The notes beneath the pieces were generated by a model, which made no database searches, was not told where the DNA came from, and saw nothing but the letters and a program-made list of their open reading frames with translations. This document shows positions 1 through 11,240 of a stretch of 64,000 nt of DNA, piece by piece (the stretch's first letter is position 1; the number at the start of each line of letters is the position of its first letter). The stretch spans positions 23,298,684 through 23,362,683 of the forward strand of contig OY783198.1 in NCBI GenBank assembly GCA_963678675.1, in the 5' to 3' direction. The translations under genes and the position numbers were made by a program. Origin of the DNA: Xiphydria camelus. Taxonomy: Eukaryota > Arthropoda > Insecta > Hymenoptera > Xiphydriidae.

Positions 1-429
1 GATATTCGCGTATACTTCGACGACAATCGACCGCACTTCACTGTAGAAGCGAATATAATACGCGTAATTCCCGTTTCGCCCGTTCGTTCGATCGATGCGA
101 TTTAGCTCGTCTCTTTGAAATTAGAATTTCCATTTGGTTCGAACCCCTCGTTCGGAGACAAGCTCTCTTCCGGGTCGACCTTCCGATCACCCCCTCTTTC
201 ATCGCCACGTTCGCAATCGCGATTCTCCCCACTTCCTCCCGCGAACGTCCTTCTCGTCGACAACACTTCCGCACGCGTTACCGTATCGCGGAACACTCGC
301 CGACCCTGACGATCTTTTTTCTTTTTTTTTTCGCGAAGAATCAAAAACACCTGGTGGCACTGTTGTCACTGCAGCGAAGCCGAGCGGGAGGAGAGTACTC
401 CCCGAAGTCGACGCATCATGTTCTCACTT

Positions 430-452
430 TCTCTCTCTCTCTCTCTCTCTCT
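430..452. repeat. CT dinucleotide microsatellite
   Basis: Uninterrupted run of alternating T and C, directly visible. No gene overlaps it. Confidence 0.9.
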
Positions 453-3066
453 CGCGCGATGGATCGTCGCGCGATCTTCGGATCCGGACGTCGCGGATCG
501 CTTACCTGAGAAAAGAACGAGCGGCTGTGACTAGTCAACCGGACCTTCGGCAGCTGACTGTGCCGTCGGCGATGTTTCTTCGATCTCCCCGTCGTTCGCG
601 ATCCTCAGGACGGATCACGTGGCCGGGCCGAGGGTGCGCCGATTGGTCGGAACATTTTTAGACGAGCCAGAAGCCGTGTGCCCGGGCTGAAAATACCGCA
701 AACTGAAAACGGAGCCGCCGAGACGCGGCGGGCGACTCGAGAGAACTTTCCTAGGAGCTTTCGTGGTGACGAAGGCGCGTCGGCCGAAAGCGCGCGCGAC
801 GAGCGACGGTCCGAAATAGAAAGAATCGGGAAGATTTCGCGACGACCTCGAGATTCGAGCGAAACCTTCGCCCGCGAGGATCGATCTCGCCACTATCGCG
901 CCGGAAGCGGAGGGTTCGCGGAATCGCGACTAGGTGTCGACGGATCCGATTGAAAAATCGAGGGGAATCATCGCGAGGGAAATATCGCGCCAATTTCCAT
1001 TGGCGTCGTTCCCATCGCTCTTATCGTGCACTGCGAAGGAAAAATTAGTCGGCTCAAGTGCGGCCACTGATATGGGCGGCGAAACGGACATTCGGCGGCT
1101 TCGATTGGCGAAGCTCAAGATATCACCGCGATCCGAATGAACTCTTCTTGTTTCAATCGACGATCTAACGAACCGGCTAAATATTCACTTCGCAATTTTC
1201 ATCTGCAGCTGAATGTCAATTACCTGCAGAAGAGCCGCAGGGCATGCGTCATTCGCGTGTTATTCGATCAGAGTTAATCCTCAGTTTCATCAAGTTCGAG
1301 CAAATACGAGAAGCGCGAATCGCTCGCATCCGCAGGGGAGTGGAAATACAATTATGTTCTCCAGTTTCGTCCAACTGGGATGATATATTTCTCCCCGTTT
1401 CAAGCCCGTCCATATGCGGCAAAACAACCACATCGCGTAACTCGACCGGCGCGGCTCGCTAGAGTTTATTCACACGGCGGTAGCGGCTTTCCACCCAATG
1501 ACTTCTAGAGCTTTATTTTTTTCCGCACGAAAATACGACCGCCCTCGTACGAGTTCCTCGAGAATCGGATCTACACGCGTGTCGTCCGAATTACTCGGTA
1601 TCTCTTTAGCGAAGATGTGTATGAGAGAAAGCGAAGAAGAATTGCGGGGAGGAGGGTGCGCGAAATTCCGGCGAGATGAATAAATCCATTTAATCTCTCC
1701 ATAAATGACTCCTTCGACAGCTATCCTCCGGCGGCAACCATCGATTTTCGTCGAGTCTGAAAATGGGAACGTTGCCATTCCACGGGCGCCGCGGGAAGCC
1801 TCCGGGTGTGGATCGGAGCAAATCAAGATATTATTAACAAGGTGTCGGTGTTCTGGATTCGCGGCAACAGCTGTTTGGCACGGACGCGGTCCGTCGTTCG
1901 TACCGTGATCTAGCGATTCTCGCAAGTTTGTATCGCGGGAGCCGAAAAGGAATCCTAGGATCGAGTCGGTGAAGTGGGAGAAGAGAGGGGTATGTATAAA
2001 ATCGCCGTCGGACCTGCAGGACGCTTCTTTTCGACTCTCCTTGTGTCAGCGAAATTCTACCACTCTGGTGCTCGGTAACGAACAGTGGTAATGGTCGGCG
2101 TATTATCTGACAAGTAGTTTCATACGGTATCCAGTCGGACGCGTTAAGATTCCAAAACGCTTCGATTCGATAAAGAAGTTCCCCACTTTACCCGTACTTG
2201 CACGATAACCCACGGATGCCATAAAAGCACGAGTTCGTCACGGAAGGTGGCGGGAGCTGGTTGTACGCCCCTATTTTTGCCCTTCGAATGATTTAATGAA
2301 CAATTTCTGAAAATTTTGATTCGAAATAAATATCACGAACGCTGCATGATCCGAGATGCTCGATATTTACGGCTCCTCTTCGGAACATCGGCTATACTCG
2401 TTGACCCATTTTTGTACGAGCTTTCTTTACGCGATACGACCTCTCCATAAAGAAGAAGTACGATGAAAGTAAAAGCGTCGATGTAAAATCGGAATGGCCT
2501 TAAAGAATTACTCTCGAGGCAACGGAGCCGATAGAATTATATCGGCATCCCGAGCTTTGTCACATTTCTCGTCACGGAAACCAAACCCAAAACAATTTGT
2601 CATTAAACAAATCTCCATGACGACCCTGCGACGTCATCGGTGTCCTAGCTGTTCACCCTTTGACGAAATTAAGGTGAAACGTCTCGAGAGATTCGCTCAG
2701 AAAAATACAATTAATTGCGAACGCAAAAAAAAACGTACCTCGACATCGAAGCGACGCGAACCGAATAAACTCTCGAGATAAAAAAAACGCGTAAAATTTC
2801 CATCGCGATCTCTATATTTACGTCGAACGCAAAATATAATCCCGACCGAATTAGTTCGTACGTATTCAGCCCGAATGCTTCGGAGCGTAATATCTAACGC
2901 CCGGCTGAAAATCTAAATAAAATATCGATACGCACGTTCTCGAGCGAGCGAGACGCATTCCCGCTCCCGTGCGTAACCTTTAACCTATTCCCGCGTTGCG
3001 GGGTGCACCGGGGCTTTCAGGGTGTTTGACCCGGCGTCCCTCCCTGTTGCCACGACGACGCTCCTG

Positions 3067-3074
3067 TGACGTCA
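3067..3074. promoter_or_regulatory. Perfect CRE palindrome (1 of 7)
   Basis: TGACGTCA, the CREB/ATF consensus. It sits in a GC-rich block with a GTTGCC half X-box about 20 bases upstream. Confidence 0.5.
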
Positions 3075-3927
3075 CGGGACAAGCTCGGGTTTATGGGTGA
3101 CCTACATTCCAAAAATAGAATCCGACCCGCCCCACCGCGAGCTAACCCACCCCTTATCTCCTCAACCTCTTCCGCCCTCTCGTCCCCGGTACCACATCAG
3201 CCCCCATCCAACCACCCGCCCACCCTCTCCTCGCTTCCCTCGCAGAGCTTTAGCGGGGAAATGCAAGTCAGAGAGCACCGGAAAGGGGGTGAGAGCCGTT
3301 TATTGATTGACAACTGACGAGAACGGGTAGGGGATGAACCTCTCTCTCGCGCGATGAGTCGCCGCGACTCCTCGAAGCGGCGGAAAGAAGCAGCCGAACT
3401 CTCGAATTTCGTCCGCCGCGATCTCCGATTTCATTTCGAAGGGGAGGTGTCGCTGAGGATTCTTTTCGAGCTCGAGGGGCTGTGGAGTGTTCTTCTCGTG
3501 GAGGACGAATCGTACTGCAAAAGTTTGAGACGTCATTTCCCCGCTTCCGCTCGATGCCTCTGCTTCTCGAAGGAAGTGTAACGTGACATCCGTCACGCCA
3601 GCAATGACGATCGGTCGATACACCGTGCTATCGAAACTCCGTACGACGGTACGCCAGCCTCTCGTTTGACACCACAAATTTATAGGATTCAGCCACATCC
3701 GCTTATCAATTTTTAACGTGATCTCACGCGGAATCAACGTCCAAAAGCATCACGAAACGTCGATAATAATCCGCGCCAAGGACGAATCCTTCGATTCGAG
3801 AAGCTGGCAATAAGGATCCCGCTTCGCGGCTTCTCCGGTAATCGATCGACGATTAAAAGACCGTCCAGTTTCCCCCGCGAGCAGGAGATGATGGGGTGCT
3901 TCGACCCCGCGACCCACTTTGCCCTCG

Positions 3928-3946
3928 TGACGTCACTGGGACGTCA
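3928..3946. promoter_or_regulatory. CRE palindrome plus adjacent GACGTCA
   Basis: A perfect TGACGTCA at 3928-3935 is followed, one helical turn away, by GACGTCA at 3940-3946, so two closely spaced bZIP sites are present. Confidence 0.5.
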
Positions 3947-5114
3947 TTGCCCGGGCGAATCTAGGTCAGCCGGAGCAAGCTCCACCGGAGACCGGGTAGT
4001 TTACTGAGAAATTCGCTGCTAAATTTGGTATATTTGCTGGAAATAACTTATTTCAACGGGTCTGCCAATTTTACACGACGAGGAGAGAGGGGCGGACGGA
4101 TATGCTGAAATGGCGCGGGGTGCGGGGAGCAACGTCGCGGCGTCGTTGCCGAAAGGTGTTGGTGTCTGACGTACGTTCGTCGAACGCGATACATACGTAT
4201 CTGTATTGCGTACACGGGTATAGAGGAGGTTTACTACAGACTAGAGGTAGATCGGTGTGTACACGATACGTACGTATCTATGAGGGTCATCGTCTAATAT
4301 CTACTGTATAGGTCTGTATAGGTACGAGTATACCTACTTCCTGCGAGTCGACCGATAATTACATAGCGGAGGAATTTTAGTGGTGCTCTTTTCAGAATTG
4401 AAACCGCGCGAACGAGATGCAATCGATACCGCTAACGAATAGAACCCGTGATACGTCTAGGGAGAAAAAATAGCCATCCTCTGCGGAACGTCGAGAGTCG
4501 TCAGTCGCTCCGAGACTCTCGGACCTTGACCAAGTGCTACTTTCCTCTACATATTTTTCTAAAAATTAAACGTTGGTCTTCACTCCTGAAATTTTGGACT
4601 TCGCGTTCCGTGCTTCTTCGAGGTGTACATCTACTTTAGTTTTTCGAACGGTTCCGGTAAACGCTTATGCGATCAAAACGAATATTACCTAAACTCGAGA
4701 ATAATATTAAGGGAACGAATCCATACAAATATTTCTTTCGTTCGAATCAATATTAGTTCGAAACAAACCAATGTTACCTCATTCAACAATTTTTTAATCG
4801 AATTTGTCAATATTTCGATTGTATTGATTGTACAGAATTTTCGAAAAAAGTTAATCATCTATTCGCTGGACTAGACTTGGATGAAGACAGAGACCAAACG
4901 ACGCCCTTCGGTACGGCAAGTGCAACATCGAAGGACAGCTCCAGGTCTCCCCTGTTTTTTCCAAAATTTCCAAAGGGGCGCGATAGCTCGAAAGTCGAAC
5001 GGTTGGCAGATCTCATGAATGGCCGCGTAATGTGAATGAAGCTCCAGTGACCCAGTTTTGCGGCTCCCCTTCGACTCCCCTATCGCCTTTTCAGCCCCCT
5101 CCACCTGAACCAAA

Positions 5115-5132
5115 CACGTGGGCGTGACGTCA
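5115..5132. promoter_or_regulatory. E-box CACGTG and CRE side by side
   Basis: CACGTG at 5115-5120 and TGACGTCA at 5125-5132. The pair combines a bHLH-PAS type site with a bZIP site. Confidence 0.5.
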
Positions 5133-5723
5133 GGGACAGGTTATCGACTGCTTCTTCGAGTGCACCGAGAATATTAATCCGCTGCATCGATCGAAAATTC
5201 TCGATAACCGATACTCGCGTTGATATATGCGGATACTCGAGAACGAATAATCGGGTTCTCCTATTTTCGTTCTTAAATATACGGAAAATAAAGTAAATCG
5301 TTGTTCGAGGTGACCCTTTCGACTTTCAGCCATCGTCGAGTGCTCCAATTGCGTCCTGATGACGGTCTGGGAATGTCTTGATATCTTATGAATATTCGTA
5401 GTATTATACGTTCGAATCCCAAGGATACTCAAAAATGACGGAAAATCGTCTTTCCATAAAAAGCGCGTAAATCACGAAAATTATCGTGGAAACCATCAGG
5501 AAAGAGGTATTCATCAGAACTGACGTATCCGATCACAGCCAGTTCCGGCGTTGAAAGGACATCGGTGTCGACGGTTAAGAAAAAACACGTATCCCGGTGT
5601 CACCAAGCCATTTTTTATAGATCATCAACACATAACAGCGGTAACGATGTATCTTCACTGGCAAGGTCGCCGGACGAAATGCAACTAACTCTACTAAGTT
5701 GTTTCAAGCTGCGTGCATTTACG

Positions 5724-5842
5724 ATGAGTCGTATATTTGCAAAACTCACTCATTGACAAAAATTTAAAAATCGAGATATATACGCCATCTGTCTCAGAAT
5801 ATTATTTATTAGAAGAGTGAGTTTTGCAAATATACAACTCAT
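5724..5842. mobile_element. Short inverted-repeat (MITE-like) element
   Basis: Two 28-base arms, 5724-5751 and 5815-5842, are reverse complements with one mismatch and enclose about 63 bases. No coding capacity. The size and near-perfect arms fit a young foldback or MITE insertion; no clear target-site duplication was identified by eye. Confidence 0.6.
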
Positions 5843-5915
5843 ATATAGGAATCACGTCACGAGGCTCTGAATGAAAAAGAAAATGTACATATATTACAAT
5901 GCATTGGATATCTAT

Positions 5916-5923
5916 TGACGTCA
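5916..5923. promoter_or_regulatory. Perfect CRE palindrome
   Basis: TGACGTCA within AT-rich DNA, 75 bases downstream of the hairpin element at 5724-5842. Confidence 0.4.
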
Positions 5924-6242
5924 GAGAGAGCATTTATTTAGATCTATTTGTCTGAAGAAAAAAACTCATTTTTCACGAATTAACTACGTGTACAAATTTA
6001 ATTATGCAATCTGTTTAACGCGTAAATTTTTATCGAGGAGCAGCACTGGTCGAGAAAAAATAAATTTGTCAAGTGCCAATCAAATTCGAAGGATGATACG
6101 AGAACGAAGGGGTGGGTTGGGGCCATTTGCCGAATTTGAGCCAATTACGAGTAGGAGGAGTCAGCCAACGTTCCAGTTTTCGAATTTCACCCCCGACCTA
6201 TCCAACGCGTTCCCCGTGCCTGTACCGCGTCTATATTTCGAA

Positions 6243-6250
6243 TGACGTCA
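6243..6250. promoter_or_regulatory. Perfect CRE palindrome
   Basis: ATGACGTCAT, a ten-base palindrome matching the extended CREB/ATF consensus. Confidence 0.5.
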
Positions 6251-7309
6251 TGGTATGTCGGACATCGAACCCGTAACGCGGTGCATCGACCTGAAACCCT
6301 AGTTGCCTGCCTAGGCGTCCCGGCCCCAGCATCCCAGCGCGAGATGTGTGCCGAGGACGTGGAGGAGGGCGAAAGAGAGGAAGGTGAAGAGGAGGGTGGC
6401 GTGAGAATGAGGGGAACGGGGGGTGTAGCTGAAGTGGAGTCGGGGGAAAACTGGGTGAATGGGGTAGCGCTGCAAGATATTTTTGGAATCGTTGAATTAA
6501 GCATTAAAATGTCACGCGGAGGAGTCGCCCCGACTCGCCCCGTACCACAAAACTTCTTCGTTCTATGCGCGGTATTCCGAGAGCAGCTACCTTCGAATGC
6601 ATAATTTGTTTATCGTCAAAGGAGCAGAGGGCTAGGTCGAAGGAGTTTCGCTGAATACATTCGACGAACACAAGGTAATTACTTAGTTACTCAGCATTGG
6701 TTTTAATGACAAATGCAGCAACACTGCTATCGTTGGACCGTTTAATTTTGATTTTTGATTACTAACTCATCTATGTTTATAAGAAAATAACTAATATTCG
6801 TTAAATACTGAGATGATAAGAATGTAAAAAAATTGAGTGGAAGCATCGACCGAAATATACATATAATATAATACGTATGTAAATGTCTTAACGAATATTT
6901 TGGTGTTTTCCATTTATCGATATAATTTTATCGACACAACCAATTCTTCGATGGTCACAAAGCAATTTTTTTTTTCAATGTGCATTACATTGTTCTCCTC
7001 GATCCGTAAGGATTTCCGGCACGCGGTGCGGAAAATTTCTTTCTCGTCTCTGAAAAAAAAAAAATGATTTGCACGTCTCCTGCCATCCAACGATATTCTT
7101 TTTCGAAAATTCACGGGATCCCGCGAAAACGATGGAACGAAGGAAGCGACGATTTTTATTTCGGTCGTTTCGTGCCGAGAGAATCGGATATCCGGCGTAT
7201 CCTCTGTCAGACGGAAGAGCGTCAACCCCCGACCCCTAACCACCCCGGGGAGGCCACGTGGTGTGGCGCGCGCGGGACAATCAATGCCAGTGACGTCGTC
7301 GGCCCCTCG

Positions 7310-7730
7310 GCCAATCGCCTTCCAGCTCCATTCAACCCGCCAACCTCGGCTTCAGTAGAAACGCTCCGAGTTCTGTCAGACTTTAGCTGACTGCAGTTCG
7401 ACCCCGACCACACACACACCGAGACGCACCGCGTCGCGAACGTGCGCTCGTTTCGCGCTTCTGATTTTCACTCAAAATCTTTCGGGGACGCTTTGAAAAT
7501 TCGAGAACACCCTCGACGGACCCTCCGGCCTTCGGTCGTGTGGAAGCGCCCTGCTAAAAATCGCGTCGTGACGACATATCGCGGACTTTGCAGTGGCGTG
7601 TTTCGGATTCCCGTTCGAGAGGGAACGAGTGATAACGAGGGAAAGAGGATTGAGAGAAGAATCCATTTTATCGTCTCACTATGCCGTTGTTCGTTGAAAT
7701 TGTGAAAATAGTGTTGTCTCGTCCGAGAGG
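7310..7730 (+). promoter_or_regulatory. Possible TATA-less promoter and 5' exon
   Basis: A CCAAT box near 7311 precedes initiator-like TTCAGT near 7352. The GC-rich stretch that follows ends at a strong splice donor, GTAAGT, at 7731-7736. An ATG at 7681 opens 16 codons in frame up to that donor. A CACGTG E-box lies just upstream at 7255. This fits a first exon, but no partner exon could be identified. Confidence 0.3.
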
Positions 7731-8219
7731 GTAAGTAGTATATCAAAGATCGGTACGACAAACACCAAAACGAATCTCTGTGTTGCGGTTTCTTATAAAT
7801 GTAACGTTTGGTTTATTACGTTACAGCGCACGTAGTCGAAGTGCATTGAAAATTATCGTTTCGATCGAAATCAAAGTGTTTGCAAATATCATTTCGTGAT
7901 ACGACTTTCATGACTTCGCATAATTGAAAAGTAATCTGCCATGAGGTGTGGAATGTCGGTTACGTATTTGGATTAAGAAGCGTTTTTCGGATGTTCGCCT
8001 CTTTCGTCTACGGCAGTAAGTATTCACTTCGGAGATTAAAAAAAAATTTTCAATTAACTTCACGATCCCGATTTGAAGATTTTCGAAGAAAATTAGATTT
8101 TCATCCTCGAGAGGTCTCGCGCGTACTTGTTTCATAATGACGATACTACGATTGATCGGTAAAAAAAACCCAAAAAGAGGGGAAGAGAAAAAAAATTTGG
8201 AAAAAATGCGCAGAGAAAG

Positions 8220-8234
8220 CACGTGGTATATAAG
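8220..8234 (+). promoter_or_regulatory. E-box plus TATA box, possible core promoter
   Basis: CACGTG (8220-8225) runs straight into a TATATAAG-type box. The same pairing, with a longer spacer, occurs in the stronger promoter at 14552-14573. No initiator or transcript structure could be confirmed downstream. Confidence 0.3.
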
Positions 8235-8721
8235 CAAGCCCAAACACACGCCCACGCAATATTCTCGGCAGACGTACGCCCACGTTTGCGAAAATAATGT
8301 GGAGTTTCGTTGCCGGGCCGCGTGGCCTCCACGGATCCCGTTCCGGTTACTAATTTCAACGTACTTCGAACGAATCCCAGGAGGAATCAGCGATTTGCGT
8401 ACATTTCTCGCGCGACAACGGAATAATTAGGAATACTTTGAAAAATCGATTCTCGAAGATACATTTCTCACTCCTGCCTTCCCCCTCTCTATACCAGCAA
8501 TTAATTGCTCTCCTACCGAAATAGAAAAAGTGGCCGATAAAATAATTCAAATGGGAACCGATAACGAATTTTGCCGCTGATAAGACGGCCAATTTTCGAC
8601 CGCGCGTTTAACTTCGATAATTGGGTCAAAATATGCCTCCGCACCCCCGCGCCAAGTCCATCCCTCCTTTTGGAATGCACACCACGGGGAGAGGTAGTGA
8701 CGTAGGTAGAATGCGGATACC

Positions 8722-8748
8722 CGATTGGTCAGGTCTGCGCTGACGTCA
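8722..8748. promoter_or_regulatory. Inverted CCAAT box and CRE
   Basis: GATTGGTC followed about 15 bases later by TGACGTCA (8741-8748). This spacing of an NF-Y-type and a bZIP site is a common proximal-promoter pattern. Confidence 0.4.
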
Positions 8749-10025
8749 TAGGGTGCAACCTGTGCAATAGGCATCCCCGAGAGTGCAACGGGGTTCAAAG
8801 TCCCAGTTTTCCAAGGCTGTCCGATCGGAGAGGTCGCTGCCGTTTCACCGTAGGTAGAGACGACTCTCGTCCGGAATTCTTTCCGAATTTCTTTCCCAAA
8901 TTTTTTCTCTTGGTACCTACTACCGATGAGTCCACGAGAAGGAGGTCGCAGTGCGCTCGCCTTTCAAGACTTTTTCAAGAAAATGGGAAAACCTTGCGTA
9001 CTGCCATCGACTTCCGTTCGATATTCTCCATCGTAATTGGTGTTCCATTCTGCACGCTCCTTTTATCTTAGTACTCCACACGTCTATAATTATCACGCGC
9101 ATGTCAATTCTTTAATGGAATGCTATTTTCGTCTCTCCGGCTACACTTTCGTTTTTATTCATTTCTTATTTCCCTCGCTCGATTGTATTTTACTTTAGAT
9201 TTTCATCGAACGTCCGCCGCACTGTCACGGAATGTTATTCGAGTTGGATTGTGTGTATACGATGTGACGAATATCCGGGTCTCGCGAGTTCAACTTCTGT
9301 AATGAATTAAGCGTTTCGATAATCGCCTCGCGTAATGGGCGAGACGTTTTTGGCGCATTTGAGAGCGGCAAGATTTTCTTATTACATCCGTGGGGATAGC
9401 GTTGCATTCGGCGATGAATAAAGCCCCACTGAGAAGGTTGGCAATAGGGGGAGAAGCGGCATGACCCGGTAACCTGCATTCATGTTTGCGTCATTCACAA
9501 TCTCTCCCCACCCTTAGCAACGCGGTGGTGAGAATTCTTTTCGAAATTTCTGTCTATCGTTAATTCGCGAGTTGGGTACCGGTCCGAAATGTCTTTACAT
9601 CAGATACGAGATGTTTCAGTTGGAAAAGTCTGTTCGTACTGCATAATTCTTTCTGCTCGAATGCAATTGGAACATTTTAATTACAACCTTTTGGTTTCTA
9701 ACGAGATGCTTATTGAAAAAAAAAAAATATATATATATTTCCAAGAAATGTCACACACGTAAAATTTTGTCGCTGTTTTCCGACTCATGAAAGCTACGGT
9801 AAATGACCCAGCACTGCTCGATTGATACGAAATTCCAAGAGTCAATTACGAGGATGTCAACGATATGGTCGACTTTTTCTCAATACATTCATACGTGTAT
9901 CATCGTTTCACATTCGAATCTACTAGATATCAAACGAGGAACAAAATTTCCGAACACATTGATTAGCCCACGCGTCAGAATGAAGCTGCCCGCCCCTCTC
10001 CAAAATGCAAGGCTCATGGTGTGGC

Positions 10026-10038
10026 GTTGCCTGGCAAC
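10026..10038. promoter_or_regulatory. Perfect X-box (RFX-type) palindrome
   Basis: GTTGCC, one base, GGCAAC: a perfect inverted repeat matching the RFX family site, which in insects controls ciliated sensory-neuron genes. Isolated in non-coding DNA. Confidence 0.45.
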
Positions 10039-10599
10039 TATCCTGGGTCAATGGGGTACGCGTTCATGGGAGAAACTAGGTCAACCTCTGGGACCTCTTC
10101 CTTGTTATCCCGTCCCCTACTGCCGACTTACCGTCACCAAACATATCTCCCACCCCTGACGAATTTCTGATCAATGAAAACACAACGAGAGGACCAACGG
10201 CGATCGTGTTACGGCATGACAATAGAAAACAACGAGTTTCCCTACTTTGGTCTAAAACTAGCGTCGATTTTTCAAAATGTTCGACTCGCGTCTGATTCCG
10301 AAAAAAAATGTTTTCACCGAAATTTCTGCCACCCCGAAGAAGACCGTTCAATTCATTTTCAAATGAGGATTTCGAAACGAAAAAACCGAGTACAAAGAGT
10401 GATCGGGCAAAGCTTCTCGCAAAGCGGTAAAGCGCGATGAACATTTCAAGGGAAAGCCCGCCTTCAAATCCTCGAACCTATAATAATTATTTCCTCGAGT
10501 GCACCAGTTTTCCGCAAAGAAAGAACCCTGCGAAGTTAAACCCGACATCCCAACCTGAGCGTCCTTGGTTCATCTCTCAGTGGTGGTCTCTCCTAGTGA

Positions 10600-10675
10600 C
10601 CCGAATATCTATATATAGAGTCGGGTCGCTATTTATAGAACCTCCCCCGACGTACGACCCCCTTGAGTGTCGGAG
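10600..10675 (+). promoter_or_regulatory. Possible TATA promoter with short first exon
   Basis: Two TATA-like blocks (10609-10618 and 10630-10637) precede the sequence GTCGGAG followed by GTAAGC, a good donor at 10676. This could be an alternative first exon on the plus strand; no acceptor partner could be assigned. Confidence 0.25.
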
Positions 10676-11232
10676 GTAAGCGCCTACTATCCCCGCGAAA
10701 GACATTTTCCGCAAAATTCCGCTCTCGCTGAAATCGTCAAAATCGCTTCTTCTTTGTTTCGGTGGGAATACTGTATAGGTATGTGTGTGGGAATCTTTCG
10801 ACACTTTAACAAAAGTCTAGCGAGATCCGATCTAACGACTAGGCGCTAGTACGGATCCATTCTTATCCACAATTTCCGTCGACACTTTTCTACGAATGCA
10901 TATGTTTTGGGATATTTTTGAGTCACAACTGAAAGAGGGTACGTATGTTCCAATTTGCCAGACCTTTCGGATATAACTTTCCGTCAAGATTATTCAGAAA
11001 GGCTATCGTTATTTATCGACAAAGATTTTTCCTCAAAATGATTGAAAAAATTGCGTTTTTTTATCTTTCGATCAAAGATTCCGATCGTACCTACCATTTC
11101 AATTCGATCAGAAGCGCATTTCGCGATACTTGCAATTTCAGCTGGAATCCCGAATGTTTTCAGCGCGCTGATATACCCGCGCGGCCACGAGTCTCGAAGA
11201 GTTCAGTGGCCCAGCGCACGCGTGTTACCATC

Positions 11233-11240
11233 TGACGTCA
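11233..11240. promoter_or_regulatory. Perfect CRE palindrome
   Basis: CTGACGTCAT, followed about 10 bases later by a second half-like TACGTCAT. Confidence 0.45.

Larger units (their letters stand above)
1..7350. other. Non-coding, CpG-rich regulatory region
   Basis: I see no exon chain here: the open frames are short, overlap on both strands and lack recognisable domains. The first 1.1 kb is very CpG-rich and contains a CT-dinucleotide run and an inverted CCAAT box near 624. Perfect TGACGTCA sites lie at 3067, 3928, 5125, 5916 and 6243, and a CACGTG E-box at 5115 is five bases from the CRE at 5125. A TATAAA at 1995 could mark a weak promoter. A short hairpin element sits at 5724-5842. The motif density suggests a regulatory domain, but which gene it serves is inferred, not shown. 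Confidence 0.5.

Noticed and set aside
134..661. 175-residue open frame near the left edge
   Set aside because: GC-rich, rich in Arg and Ser, overlapped by equally long frames on the other strand, and runs through a CT microsatellite. No domain or splice support.
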